Source: Bedellia somnulentella (lineage: Eukaryota > Arthropoda > Insecta > Lepidoptera > Bedelliidae). From it: a stretch of 64,000 nt of DNA. The translations under genes and the position numbers were made by a program. Under the pieces are notes generated by a model. It did not search any database. It was not told the origin of the DNA and saw nothing but the letters and a program-made list of their open reading frames with translations. The DNA is taken from assembly GCA_963576735.1 (NCBI GenBank), contig OY755170.1, positions 24,660,875-24,724,874 on the forward strand. The letters run 5' to 3'. Positions 21,938 to 33,599 of this stretch are shown piece after piece. Numbering within the stretch: the first letter of the stretch is position 1; every line of letters begins with the position of its first letter.

Positions 21938-22556
21938 TCATTCTATCCACCCAAGCTCTACCCAGAAGTCAACTAGTTGTGGAATATGTTTTAACTGATT
22001 TGTCATACTACCTGTGTTTTCCAAGTTGGTGTGGCGTTGGTTGTTCAAGGTGTTACACTCAAACATTACATGATTTACCATCTCTTCTGTCTCCATGCAG
22101 GCTCTGCATAGTGGGCTGTCTGTGATTCCTAGTGTAAAGTAGTGTTTGTTCAGTGAGCAGTGTCCTGTTATGATACCTGTAACCATTCGTAGTTTTGTCC
22201 TGTCTAGGTTCAAGAGTCTTCTAGTGAGCTGTGGATTCAGGTTCTGCATTGCTTCTTTGGATTGTTGGCATTCTGATAGGGTGCGACATATTACCTTGTG
22301 TTGTTCCTGGGTTCATTCCCTTAGCCAAGTACGATATTGGTTGTATGGGATTTTTATGATAGGTTCTGGCCCTTCTATTGTGTTGCTGGATCCTCTGCGG
22401 GGCCAGTTCATCGGCTGCGTCATTTCCAAGCGAATAACTGTGTCCTTTTATCCACTGCAATGTGATGTTGTTTTTCTTGGATATACTTTCAAGTGACTCA
22501 TGACATTGTAGTATAATTCCGTTATTGGTTTCGTTGTTTTTCAGAGCGTACAACAC
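21938..22556 (-). pseudogene. LINE RNase H domain and C-terminal cysteine motif
   Basis: Frame 22556-22221 carries LQWIKGHSYSLGNDAADELA, the RNase H signature with the final catalytic D region. Frame 22249-21938 carries VTGIITGHCSLNKHYFTLGI, CRACMETEEMVNHVMFEC and ends ELGWIE. A frameshift joins the two in the 22221-22249 overlap. Confidence 0.8.
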
Positions 22557-22890
22557 TGCTTTGCTGTCTGAAAGTATTCTAATATTTGTATTTTCAACTT
22601 TTCTATTTATTATGGCTGTTGTTACTAGGAGTAGGCCTATACATTTAGCTTGATAGAAACTATTGTGTCTTCCTAGCGTTGAGTATGTCTTGATGTTGAG
22701 GTCGTATGAAAAGGCTCCTGCCCCTGGTCCATCTTTTGTTTTCGATCCGTCTGTGTATATTCTCTCTGTGTGTATATTCTATGTTGTGTCTGTCTATATT
22801 TGTTTTCATGGCTCCCGATATTGCTATGCATGCCATTCTTTGTACTTTCTCTAGGTCTTTTTGACATGTGCTCAGCACGGTCCTTGGCCA

Positions 22891-24156
22891 CTAGACCAGG
22901 GCACCGTATGATATAATTGGTCTTATCACTGTTGTATATAGCCAATGTGTGATATGTGGGTGTAGTCCCCAGTTCTTTCCTAGTATCTTTTTACATTGCC
23001 ATAATGCTATTGTGGCTTTCTTTATTATGTTTTCTAAGTGTTTGTTCCATAGCAATTTGCTGTCTAGTGTAACACCTAGGTATTTTACCGTCTTCGATAG
23101 AGTTAGCGTTGTGTTGAATAGTTTTGGTGGGTCTGAAATGTTTATTTTGGTCTTTTCCGTGAAGAGTATCATTTCAGTTTTGTTTGGATTCACGCTGAGC
23201 TGTTGTTCTTCACACCATTTTTCTACTATTTTAAGTGCGTGATTCATTTGGATTGATATCGTGTTTTCGTTTTGCCCGTCTATAAGAATTACAATGTCAT
23301 CTGCATAGCCGACGGCATAGTATCCCTTGTTGTTAAGTTGCCGTAGGAGATCGTCTACCACTAGGTTCCAGAGAAGTGGGGATAGTACACCACCTTGGGG
23401 GCATCCTCTCATTACTCGGGCTCTGGTAACTTCGTTTAATTCGACTTGTACGGCTCTTTGTCCCAGCATGTTCCCGATCCATTTTCTCATGGTATCAAAG
23501 ATATCTAATAGCCATTGTGTTATGCTAGCCTCTGCCCATTGTAGAATGGCAGGTATTATACCGTCTAAATCAGGGGATTTGAAAGGTTCAAAGGTGTTGA
23601 TGGCCCAACGAATGTGGTCTTCAGTGACAATTTTGTTGGCTGTCTTCCAGTCTTCTGGTGTGGGTTTTGTATGATTTATTTCCCATGTGTTTTCGTTTTC
23701 GCTCTCGATGTGACAATCGGGGAAGTGTGATCTTAGGAGTTCTGCACACGTTTCTTGGTCTGTACCTGTGTATGTTCCATCAGGCTTCTTAAGTGTGCTC
23801 AGGATTTTCCTGTCGTCGGTTGACAGTATTTTCCTGACTCTGTTGGCTTCGTTGTTTCTTTTGATTGTTTCTGTGTATTCTTTCCATGTTTTCCTTTGGC
23901 ATGCTCTGGTGTCTTTTTTGTACTGATCTCGCGCTGCCTTGGAGGTGTCCCATGCTTGCGGTTGTCTTATATGCTTGGCTCTATTGAATAATACTCGTAG
24001 TTCTCGTCTTTGTTTTTGTAGTTTCTTGTTCCACCACTTGTCTTTTGGTTCCCCAACGCGTACCGGTGTTAGAGGACAACTGGTTTCGTATGATTTTATT
24101 ATGGAATTAGTAACAATACTTACATTAATGTCTATTTGGTTGGTATCCTCTTTCAT
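22891..24156 (-). pseudogene. LINE reverse transcriptase, palm partly deleted
   Basis: This 421-codon frame has WWNKKLQKQRRELR, then the linker to LDGIIPAILQWAEASITQWL, and then jumps to MRKWIGNMLGQRAV. The fingers and the first catalytic block (the expected F/L-D-x-x-GAFD motif) are missing. RGCPQGGVLSPLLWNLVVDD and GYADDIVILI follow. The in-frame loss leaves the ORF open but cannot give an active polymerase. More C-terminal sequence continues with frameshifts to 22660. Confidence 0.82.
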
Positions 24157-24289
24157 TACCTTTCGCTCGTGTTTAGCTAGTTCGGATTCGACGAGGTTTC
24201 TGAAAGTGGTCGTGTCGGTACGCCGTGGATTTCGTCGTGGCTCTGGTGGTTTGATGTTGTAGTCGAAGTTAAAGCATATCCATCTGTGA

Positions 24290-24823
24290 TCAGAATAAGA
24301 GTATTATAACTCTCCAATCTATGGACATTGAAAAAACTTGGTTAGTGGCAAAAGTGGCGTCTATTATGGTTTGTCCTCTTGATGTTACCCAAATGGGTTT
24401 TGAGCCCACATTGAGTATGTTCAGATTAGTGGTGAGTAAGTAGAGTGATAATTCGTCTCCTCTCTTGTTTGAGTCGGGGCAGCCCCACATTGGGTGATGT
24501 GCGTTGATGTCTGCGCCTATTATTATTTCATGTCTGTGTGTGTCTACATACTTTACCAGATCTATCATTTCCGTAGGAGGGTAGTCTGCGTCTGCGTCCC
24601 CAGGCATGTAGACTGAAGCTAGTATAATGTCTGCAGTACCTTCTTTTTCGTCCTTGACCCCGAGTCTTAAGGTTGTTAAATCTCTGGAGCAGAATTGAGA
24701 TAAAGGCATAGTGTAGTAGTGTTCAGGTACATATATACATGTTCTTGGTTGGTCAGTGATATTTGTATTAAGAATAAGCTTACCTCCAATATTACTGAGT
24801 CCACATATTCTATTGTCTCGCAC
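24290..24823 (-). pseudogene. LINE apurinic-type endonuclease domain
   Basis: Residues include VYMPGDADADYPPTEM, IIIGADINAHHPMWGC (the GDxNAHH-type site, here GADINAHH), SNKRGDELSLYLL and TIIDATFA. The start of the domain lies in another frame upstream. Confidence 0.8.
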
Positions 24824-25019
24824 CCATGGTTCTTGTATTAGTGCGATAGTGTTGTTATTTTTCTCCAGTTCTCGTCTGAGTGTAGTTCTATTCTGCTATG
24901 CTGGAGATTTGCTCGTAAGTATTATTTTTATTTTATTTTTGTTGTTTTCTTGGTTGGGTTTGGCGTTGTTAGGTTGAGTGCTTGATTGCTTAGTCGGAGA
25001 GAGTGACATCGCAGGGCTC

Positions 25020-26476
25020 GTTCAATCCTAACTCTGTCTCAATATCTTCTGGCTCATCTTGTCTTGGCGAGGAGTGCAGTATCCAGTCTTCGGCTCGCTT
25101 TTGTTCTGTCAAGGCCATATCTGCCAGCCTCTCTGTTTATTTGTGGATCTCGCACATTTCACTCTTGCTTATGTTTATCTCGTCGAGATCATTGGTCTCC
25201 ATTGGTGCTGACTTCTCTGTCTCGGGTTCTAGTGGCACGTCAGTCAGTTTGCCCCTGCTCAGGAAGCGGACGTATATAGTACCAGTAAGGTAATGTATCC
25301 GCCGCTCCCTCAGCATGAGCTTCTTGACCTCTTCCGGGGTTAGGTGGATAGTAAGGTACATACCCTTCCACCTCCCCTCAGTCGAGGTCGTCGCTCTGCT
25401 TACGTGCCACTGCTTCAGGTCATAATGGGGGTTTTGGCCAGCCAAGACTTTCTTCAGACGCTGTAGGTCCCTTTTGTATTTGGGGACAAATAACACGCAT
25501 CGGACGCTGTTAGGTACATCAGTCTGACAGGTAGGTCAGGCTGACCACCCGAAGTGTTTCATCTTCTGTGGTCCACTTAATTTGTTGGATGGTCTCTTTC
25601 AACCATGTCTTGGTAAAACTGTCCTCACACCATGTTCGTAGGACCCCGTCGATCACGATTGGAAAACCGCGGAATCGGGGCATCTGTGTCACACAATCGA
25701 AGATCTGTTGGTCATTGATCCACTTACCTTCGCTTGCGGTCAAGTCACGAGGTGGGTTGACACAAATCGCTAAGCTCAGGTCGGAGGCGTGAGTTTTGGC
25801 AGCGGTCGCATAGTTCTTCTGCTGTCCGGTCTGTTGGCTTCCTGTTCTTGGTCGTTTGGGGTCTGGTTGACTTTGAGCTGGCGAGATTGTATCATTCGGA
25901 CGTTCTCGTTTGCTCGTTGATGGTTCTGGGTTGGTACATGTCTTTTCTGGTTGGTTTGCTTCTCTCTTCCATAGTTGTCTTCCGCGTCGCCTGCGGTATG
26001 GTCTTTCGTTTTTGTGTGGGTTTTCTTCTTTTCAGGTATTGCTACCCTGGCCTTTTAAATAAGCCTTCTCTACTGGTGGTTGCTTAGGTTTGGGTCTTCC
26101 TTCTTCTTGTCTCTTTTTGATAGATTTGGCGCGGGGTACAACCCTATGCCAGCTATCATCATTGTTTGGATCAGGATTGCACGTCTCTGAGGCAGTCGAA
26201 CTTGCAGTCTGTTCTTGTTTCTTTGACGATAAGGCAGCCGTTTCTTGCAGTTTTTTCGGCGCTGAGGCAGCCGGATTTTTGCTGGTTTGATGGCGCTGAG
26301 GCAGCCGTGGTTTGTATTAGGTTAAGCGGCGCCAAGGCAGCCGTAGTCGCTGCTTTCGCAGCCTCCTTCTCTTCGCTCTTCCTCAAACATTCGAATGCCC
26401 CCCCAAAAAAACGTTGGGAGCTGCCCGACCTCGGAAGATCGGGGTGGGATTCTCCCACGGAGTGGGGACCACCCAC
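25020..26476 (-). pseudogene. LINE ORF1 remnants
   Basis: Three minus frames (26476-26171, 25743-25519, 25496-25137) are probably parts of one broken ORF1. The middle one (DGVLRTWCEDSFTKTWLKET) and the third (DLKQWHVSRATT) resemble the domain often seen in ORF1 of such insect LINEs (the DUF4780 type, from memory). The first is Ala/Lys-rich with a basic segment. Confidence 0.55.
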
Positions 26477-26589
26477 CTAGGTAGTACTATTTTCAAATGT
26501 CGACTTCTTCATGATGCTATTGGGTGGATGGTTTTTGAGACGAGTTTTCCTTCCTCCAAGGGTTAGATAAAATATAAAGGGGGAGGGAG

Positions 26590-26735
26590 TGTTGGGTAAG
26601 GAATAAATAATCTAATCTCTAGCTTTTTTTACATCCATCCATCTTCTCATACATGTTCTTTTATTCTTCATACTTTGGACACCTGCCTTTTTGAACACAC
26701 TCATTATTTGGTCCAAATGTGTTTCTTTTGGGCCG
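26590..26735 (-). repeat. RTE-like LINE fragment lacking the tail
   Basis: The minus strand encodes remnants of THLDQI..VLKKAGVQSMKNK and KRMYEK, matching the C-terminal part of the RTE-like ORF. Confidence 0.65.
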
Positions 26736-26970
26736 GACTGGGCTTAAACACTATGTTAGAATAAGATTGTCCAGCATTGGGTCTTAAGATTAGGTAATTT
26801 ACATGACACAGTTATTTTAGTTATCTCATGCTGATTCTTCTCCAAGTTTGCAAGTCCAGGATTAACTTCATAATAATTCTATAGTAGTTAAAACTATAGC
26901 ATTCGTTTGTATGGGAGTAGGAGTAGTTTACTGTCTATGTTTACCCTAATTATTAAAGATTATAACTTGT

Positions 26971-27178
26971 ACATACATATACTCACTGTCCCATTGCGGT
27001 GGAATGAGAAATTTCTCAGCCCCTTGTGGAAGTTGAGAGGAAAAAACTTAATATAAAGTTTGCGGGTGATGGGTCTCCATAAATAATCACATAAAAAGAG
27101 CCCCAATAGTCCTTGGTCGCCTCTTACAAATTCTTACGAGAATTAATGGGATAGTGCTATTCTAAGCCAACACTACAT
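26971..27178 (-). mobile_element. SINE-2, degenerate
   Basis: Matching blocks are TACATACATATACTCAC, CTCAGCCCCTTGTGGAAG, GTGATGGGTCTCC and TGCTATTCTAAGCCAACACT. It is antisense to the phosphatase gene. Confidence 0.75.
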
Positions 27179-27741
27179 AAAAATAATAATATGATAAAGA
27201 TTATATTCAAGATACTCCATGAGTCTATTACTTTGAAAATCCTTTTCTTATTGTGTCTTACTTCAATCTAGTTGTTACACCGCCTTACACTTTTCCTGGA
27301 ATCAGTAATGTCACTACTTTTAAACCTGGTTTAAGGGAGTCTTCGTAAGGTGCCATCAGTACGGTTAATCTATATTAATAAAGAAAGAAAGAAAGAAAAC
27401 ATTTATTCATTGCTAAGCTTGGGGAAACAATACATAATAATATTCAAGTAAAGTTGGTTTTTCAACAAAAGAAAAAAAAATAAGTTAACAAAAATAAATA
27501 AAAAAAAAATCTCAAAATAAAACATGAATTATAAAATAATAAAAAAACAAACATAAATAAAAACGAACCAAAATATATGATGACTTAATATAATTATTAA
27601 GAACCTGTCACAAGAATAGGCAGATACTACCTGCGTAGCAATGAATTGGCAGATGACTCAGCATTGTCGTTGTGAGTTAATACCTCACAACACTGATTTT
27701 CAGTCACCGCCAAGTAGAGGTGATATATGAAAATAATAATA

Positions 27742-29064
27742 CTGGGTGGCGCAAAAGTACTGGCACTAAAGAAAATACCTTTATTTTTTTTATATGACAT
27801 TTTCTGTCATTCTGTTGTTGAAAATTGTGTAGTGAACAAATGTAAAATACACTGAAAATAAACATGGACCATTTTACTCCCCAAGCACGTGGAATAATTG
27901 TGTCAATGTTCTTACGGAATAATTCATCAGTGATAAGAACACAACGTGAATTTCGTCGACGATTTCCCCACCGTCCGACACCGATTGGTCGCACAATTCG
28001 ACGCTTTGCCACACGCCTTGAAGCAACTGGCTCAACATTGGATAGACCTAAGTCTGGGAGACCAAGAACAGGCCGTTCAGCTGAAAATATCGATGCTGTG
28101 CGCGAAGATGTGGAAGAGTGTCCAGAAACATCAACGAGGCGACGTGCCACGCAATTGGGCATTTCCAGACGGACCCTGCAGCGTATTTTGGTGAAAGACT
28201 TAAATATGTTCCCGTATAAAACTCAAATGACTCATCAGCTGCTGCCTGCTGACCACCGAGCTCGTCTAGACTACTGCCAGCGCGTCATAAACCTCAACCT
28301 TGAAGAGGATGATTTTCCTTCAAAATTGGTTATGAGTGACGAAGCGCATTTCCATCTCTCAGGGCATGTCAATAAGCAGAATACTCGGTTCTGGGGCACT
28401 GATAATCCGCGCATTATTCAAGAAACACCTCTACACCCACTAAAAGTTACTGTATGGTGTGGCATCTGTGTTGACAGAGTGATCGGACCCTATTTTTTCG
28501 AAGACGCTGGAGGCAATGCGATAACTGTCACTGGAGAACGCTACAGAACCATGTTACGTGAGTTTTTGATACCCAGTTTGGACGAATTGGGGCTGGAGCA
28601 CATCTGGTTTCAACAAGACGGCGCTACGGCACACACAGCGCGCGACACTATGGACTTAGTGAGGGACGCTTTTCCAGGCCGAGTTATCTCTCGTTTTGGC
28701 GCTTTGCCTTGGCCTGCAAGATCACCCGATCTGACCAGTCCAGACTTCTTTCTTTGGGGTTTTTTGAAATCTCGGGTGTATGTGAACAAGCCACAGACTC
28801 TCGCAGCTCTAAAAGAAAACATTCGTCAAGAAATAACGAACATATCGCAGGAAGTGTTACGGCAAGTTATGCAAAATGTCATAAATAGGGCTCAAATGTG
28901 TATCAACTCTGGAGGTCACCATTTAAAAGACATCATCTTTAAATCCTAATGGTACGAAATTTAATGGTACAAATATATATTAAAAAAAACCTAAATCTAG
29001 TTTTCTAATTTAGAAAAAATGTTATAGCCGAACCAAATAGGGTCTTTACTTTTGCGCCACCCAG
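27742..29064 (+). mobile_element. DD41D Tc1/mariner-superfamily transposon, complete
   Basis: This 1,323-bp element has perfect 18-bp terminal repeats (CTGGGTGGCGCAAAAGTA) and TA duplications at 27740-27741 and 29065-29066. It encodes one uninterrupted transposase. Intact ends, an intact frame and the TA site suggest a recent insertion into phosphatase intron 2, in the same orientation as the gene. Confidence 0.95.
27864..28949 (+). CDS. DD41D mariner-like transposase
   Basis: This 361-residue transposase cuts and pastes its element at TA sites. Residues 1-60 form the first helix-turn-helix. GRPR (66-69) is the AT-hook-like linker. Residues 75-112 form the second helix-turn-helix (LGISRRTLQRIL). 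Catalytic residues are D159 (MSDEAHFHL), D252 (QQDGATAH) and D294 (SPDLTSPDFFLWG), with 41 residues between the last two. This DD41D spacing differs from classical mariner (DD34D) and Tc1 (DD34E). DD41D elements of the rosa type are known from insects. All key residues are present and there are no stops, so it may be functional. Confidence 0.93.
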   Translation: MDHFTPQARGIIVSMFLRNNSSVIRTQREFRRRFPHRPTPIGRTIRRFATRLEATGSTLDRPKSGRPRTGRSAENIDAVREDVEECPETSTRRRATQLGISRRTLQRILVKDLNMFPYKTQMTHQLLPADHRARLDYCQRVINLNLEEDDFPSKLVMSDEAHFHLSGHVNKQNTRFWGTDNPRIIQETPLHPLKVTVWCGICVDRVIGPYFFEDAGGNAITVTGERYRTMLREFLIPSLDELGLEHIWFQQDGATAHTARDTMDLVRDAFPGRVISRFGALPWPARSPDLTSPDFFLWGFLKSRVYVNKPQTLAALKENIRQEITNISQEVLRQVMQNVINRAQMCINSGGHHLKDIIFKS

Positions 29065-30387
29065 TATAAAATTAATGAAATGGTATAATATGAAATTTGT
29101 CAATTTACATTGGTCCTTGCTTGTCCAGCCTAAAAGTTGCCAGTGTGACTTGAACTGAACCAACATGGGCTCCTGTTTAAAGGTTCCAGCCAGGTTCCAG
29201 CTCATAAAGATAAAGCACAGTGGTGGGAAAAATAACTATCATCTAATTCTTAATTGTCCCTTTCAGTTCTTGTAAAAACAAAAGTCTTTAGTCTCAATCC
29301 AAAAACCATGTTGTGCAACACTTAATGTTACATACATTATCCACATACCTACCCTGGAATTCGTGTCACTTGGAAAACCCTTGCAAAATTTTTGATTACA
29401 CATTTATTGTAAAACATATAAAAGTTAGTACAATATTTGTAACATACAGGTGTTTTAAAGGAGATAGGCATTGCATTGCAATCTTTTACATATTTGAGCA
29501 GCTGCAACAGTTTCAACTATTATCCAAAATTTTGATTAGTTTGAAATATTATTTTTAGAATTTAGTTCTAAATGATAAACTCATATTAAAAGCAATAGGA
29601 AAGAGAGTAGCAAAAATGACTAACATTCATTACATAATTAGATTTAGCTAACCTTAACATGTAATTATACAGTAAATTCATTTGTCAATAACACTAACAC
29701 TATCTTGGTATATAGGGTCTCATTCTGACAAAAATGTAACAACTGTAAAGTTAGCACTGACTTCTTCTTAGTGGAAGTATGCGAGAGGAGTTTAGTGTTT
29801 TCTCAGTATAAGCATGAAAGAATGAGCAGAAAATTCTGAGTAAAATGTATTTTTCAATGCAGTCCCCTAGGAACTGAACACACTAGTTTGACCTGGAAAA
29901 TTGCTTTTCAATTTTTAATCTTACAGCAATCATTTCTTCGTGAATTACTGTTTGATACTTTCTTTGCTTTGTGAGGAATTTAATCACAGCGCGAGACTCG
30001 ATATTTTTCAAGATTGTCGTTTCAGTTATCGTCGGTGGTTTTCCAAAATGATTTTTGATTTGATTTGATTTTTGAAAATTTAAGGTGACAAACCAATTAA
30101 TGACTCAATGACTGTCATAAACTAACAAGATAATTTGATTCCCCTCATCAATAGTAAATGCATTAAACGCGCCTCGTACGAAAGACGTTAAAAACAATGT
30201 TTGAGCGTATTAATTTATTTTGTTACTATTATAGACGTTCATATTCTCACACCATTAGTACACATTGAGGTATAGATAACGATAGAAAAGTCAAATATCA
30301 TTAAATTTATTAAAAAACAAACATATTTACCTGTTTTTCGAGCGTTTTGAATAAGTTAAAACTAAAAGTTAACAACGTCAACGGGAA

Positions 30388-31388
30388 GTAAATAATAGAA
30401 GCGCTGAAAGAAATACGAGAGGATTACAAAGACAGGAAAATAATATATGAACAGTACAAGCACCATGAAACAATAATCGAAGCAGATGAAGTGAAAGAAG
30501 GGCTAGAATTCGGCGACGAGTGAGACCGGATTGTTCACTATCCAATCATTTTCAACATATTCATAGAGGGTGCCATGAGGGAAATATCGAACGCCAGCAA
30601 CGGATTGTCAATCGATGGACAGAAACTAATATGCATCAGATTTGCAGACGTCATTGCGACATACGGGCCGAAAACAAAAAAGACCTAGAAATGCTCTTGG
30701 AGAAAATGAATACCATCTTACAAATATTTTATCCCAATATTCACATCAATAAAACCGAAATATTAACAAACTTCAAGACACCGAGTACAGATAGACATTT
30801 AATCAAACTAAACAACATCGAACTAGAAAATAGGAACATCTTAAATACCTTGGTAGCATAATAACGATTAACTCAAGATGCACATTAGATAATGAAAACC
30901 AGAATAGCTATGGCAAAACAAGCGTTCCATAACTAGGGAAGCATTTACAAAGCCATAATATCCAAATCAGTCAGAAAGCGCTGCATAAAACCTTTATATG
31001 GAGTATAGCCCTCTACGCAGAGAGACAGGGGAGGCTTGCGGCCTTTGAAATGTGGTGCTAGAGAAGGATGGAGAAAATAAGCTGGATAGAAATGGTAACC
31101 AATGAAGAAATACTGGAAATAGTGAAGGAAAAGAGACAGTTGATGAGAATGATTGAAGATAGACGAAGCAAAATGATGGGCCACTTGATAAGACACGATT
31201 AATTTATAAGAAACATCATTGAGGGCAAGATAGAAGAAAAGCGAGGATGGGGAAGGTCGAGAAGAGCATACATAGATCAAATTAAAAAAAAAGGTGGATG
31301 TCGTATATTACTAAGAGATCAAGGAGCTGGCATTGAATAGATATGACTGGACCAACAAGATAATCACTCTCAAGTTATAATGATGATG
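30388..31388 (+). pseudogene. Degenerate RTE-type LINE, third lineage
   Basis: Remnants read IIFNIFIEGAMREI, ICIRFADVIATYG (a decayed YADD), LEMLLEKMNTILQ and INKTEI. Then, through many stops, AMAKQAFHN, KRQLMRMIEDRR, GHLIRHD and IEEKRGWGRSRRAYIDQIK follow. It ends near an ATGATGATGA run at 31379-31388. It is 5'-truncated and heavily mutated. Confidence 0.75.
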
Positions 31389-31787
31389 AAACTAAATAAA
31401 ATTTTACTTCGGAATCGAAGGTGTGTCGGAGGTCGAATTGTTGGCAAGAGAATCCGTAGGAAACTTATATTAAGACGCATCTTTTCACAAACAAGAAGAT
31501 TAAATTTTGGTGTATGTCTGAAAATATCGCGAATAAATCTCTGGGGACACCAAGCAGTTATATTTATTATACAATAGTTAAATTTCTACTGCGTGTTTTG
31601 TTACTTTGATTTTTTTCAGTGAGATTCAGAATGTTGTCAAGAATTTAATCATACTATTTTAACCATAATACCATTAAAATTTATTTTCTTTCTACAACCT
31701 GTGCTTTGAAATATAAAATGTCCTCGAAGAGTTAAAAGCTAATAGACACTAGTATCATAAATTGTTCTATTGCTACTTCTACAGTTC

Positions 31788-33525
31788 CACGTATATTTAA
31801 GACGGCATTAGTAAATCCAATGCCTAAAATTAGTCAACCAAAGGAGTACACTGATTTAAGACCTATTAGTGTTTTGCCATTTTTGTCGAAGATCTTGGAG
31901 AAGGTTATTTATTTACAGCTGGTCAAGTATGTCGAATGAATGAAATACTACCTCCGCTTCAGTCTGGCTTTCGTAGAGGTCGTGGTACTGTAACTGCATT
32001 ACTGGACGTGACTGATAATATACTGGCTGACCAAGATAATGGACGTGGTACACTTTTAACGCTCCTTGATTGCTCCCGAGCATTTGATAGTATTTTTAGG
32101 CCACTTATTTTGTCTAAGTGGTCATACTACGGTCTTGACTTAGCATGCATAAACTGGTTTGACAGCTACTTGAGTGAGCGGATACAATCTGTTAAACTTC
32201 AAACGAGTAATGGAGAACAAATGGTCTCACGACCAAGGGTAGTTACGCACGGTGTTCCACAAGGATCCATACTCCCTCTCTTGTTCATAATTTATACGGC
32301 TGACATAGTGAAATGTATAAAAAACTGCAGATTTCGCTTATATGCAGATGATGCTCAGCTTTACATATCGGAGGTGCCTAGTAATATACAAGGCGCAGTC
32401 TCTGACATGAACGATGATCTTGGGTCAATAACAACGTGGTGCAACAGAAACGCTCTGTTACTAAATCCTCTCAAATCGAAATATATGGTTCTAGGTAGTA
32501 AAACGCATATCAGCAAAATTATTTCTCAAAATTTGGATATTCAAATTGAAGGCCAAGCAATAGAACGTGTTGATAGTGCAAGAAACCTAGGACTCGAGTT
32601 TGATGGATCATTACGTTTTGAAAAACATATAGATAATTTGATGCGAAATTGTTCTTACCGTTTAAAAATATTATATAAAATAAGAGACTATTTGACAGTA
32701 GATGCACGCGTTACTCTATGTGAGGCTGTGGTTTTATCGAAACTTAATTATGCGGATGTTGTGTACGGGCCACGTCTTTTAGCAACGTCAGAACGTCAGA
32801 TTCAGCGAATCCAAAATGCTTGCTTTAGATTTTCCCGACATGATAGTCCAGTGGATAGAACACCCACCCGAAAAACAGAAGGGCGTGAGTTCCAATCCTG
32901 GGACGGGCCTACAAAAATTTGTCTTTTCTAAAGTCATATGTGTGGTTAATTTATCATGGTTGCTAACGGTGAGGGAAAACATCGTGAGGAAACCCACATG
33001 GCTGAGTTGTACTTAGTCGTGTGACAGTGTATTCGTACAAAACGGCGATAGGCCTGCCCCCTATCACGTGAGTACACTGTCTAAGCAAAACGTGGGTACC
33101 TTCTCTGGAAACTAGATGGCGCTTGCCATGTGAGTTCAGGAGTATTGGTACCTCTGCCAACCCCTTCGGGGATAAACGGCGTGAACGTTTATGTTATGTT
33201 ATACCGCCACGTTGTCATATCTCACCTTACCTGAATAGTTCTTCTACACTTAACATGGTATCCCGTAGGCGCTTACATATGGCTTCATTAATGTTTGATG
33301 TAATGAAGTTCAAATGCCCAGACTGATCCATCATCGTACTGTAGCTTTTACTGGAAGTTTTCGTTACAATGCAACTAAGTGTTGGAATAATATTCCTCCA
33401 CCAATGCGTGAAATATTAAATAAATTTAATTTCAAAAAACAGTACAAAAACAATTTATATATTTATTTATTTACTTATATTGTACAACATCACAGAAGAC
33501 TAATTCGTTATACAAATTAAACTAA
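31788..33525 (+). pseudogene. 5'-truncated CR1/L2-like LINE with SINE-1 inserted
   Basis: The reverse transcriptase starts mid-domain (LRPISVLPFLSKILEKVI, before 31936). It continues in frame 31936-32830 with SGFRRGRGTVTALLDV, GVPQGSILPLLFIIY and YADDAQLYI. A SINE-1 splits the C-terminal region at 32837-33203; beyond it RCHISPYLNSSSTLNMVSRR and CWNNIPPPMREILNKFNFKK complete the tail. One frameshift lies near 31936 and another near 33322. Confidence 0.8.
32837..33203 (+). mobile_element. SINE-1, full length, variant head, inside a LINE
   Basis: This is nearly identical to the copy at 3075-3444, including the CCACCCGAAAAACAGAAGGG head. Flanking LINE coding sequence continues on both sides, so the insertion site is known to within a few bases (about CCG duplicated). 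Confidence 0.88.
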
Positions 33526-33599
33526 CACTAATAAAATAAGAACATAAAACATAAATGATAAACTCTTAAAAAGTAACCAAAACATATAGAAAAACATCC

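Larger units (their letters stand above)
21870..26490 (-). mobile_element. R1/LOA/I-group LINE with RNase H, internally deleted
   Basis: This LINE of about 4.6 kb runs leftwards, from a GC-rich 5' end (CCTAGGTGGGTGGTCCCC on the minus strand at about 26480) to a TATC-type tail at about 21880. In order it contains ORF1 pieces, endonuclease, part of the reverse transcriptase, RNase H and a C-terminal zinc-knuckle-like segment. RNase H places it with R1/LOA/I-type elements; the exact clade is uncertain. Plus-strand open frames across it are shadows. Confidence 0.8.

Noticed and set aside
22949..26480. Plus-strand open frames across the R1/LOA-like LINE
   Set aside because: They are complements of LINE domains on the minus strand and show no independent protein features.
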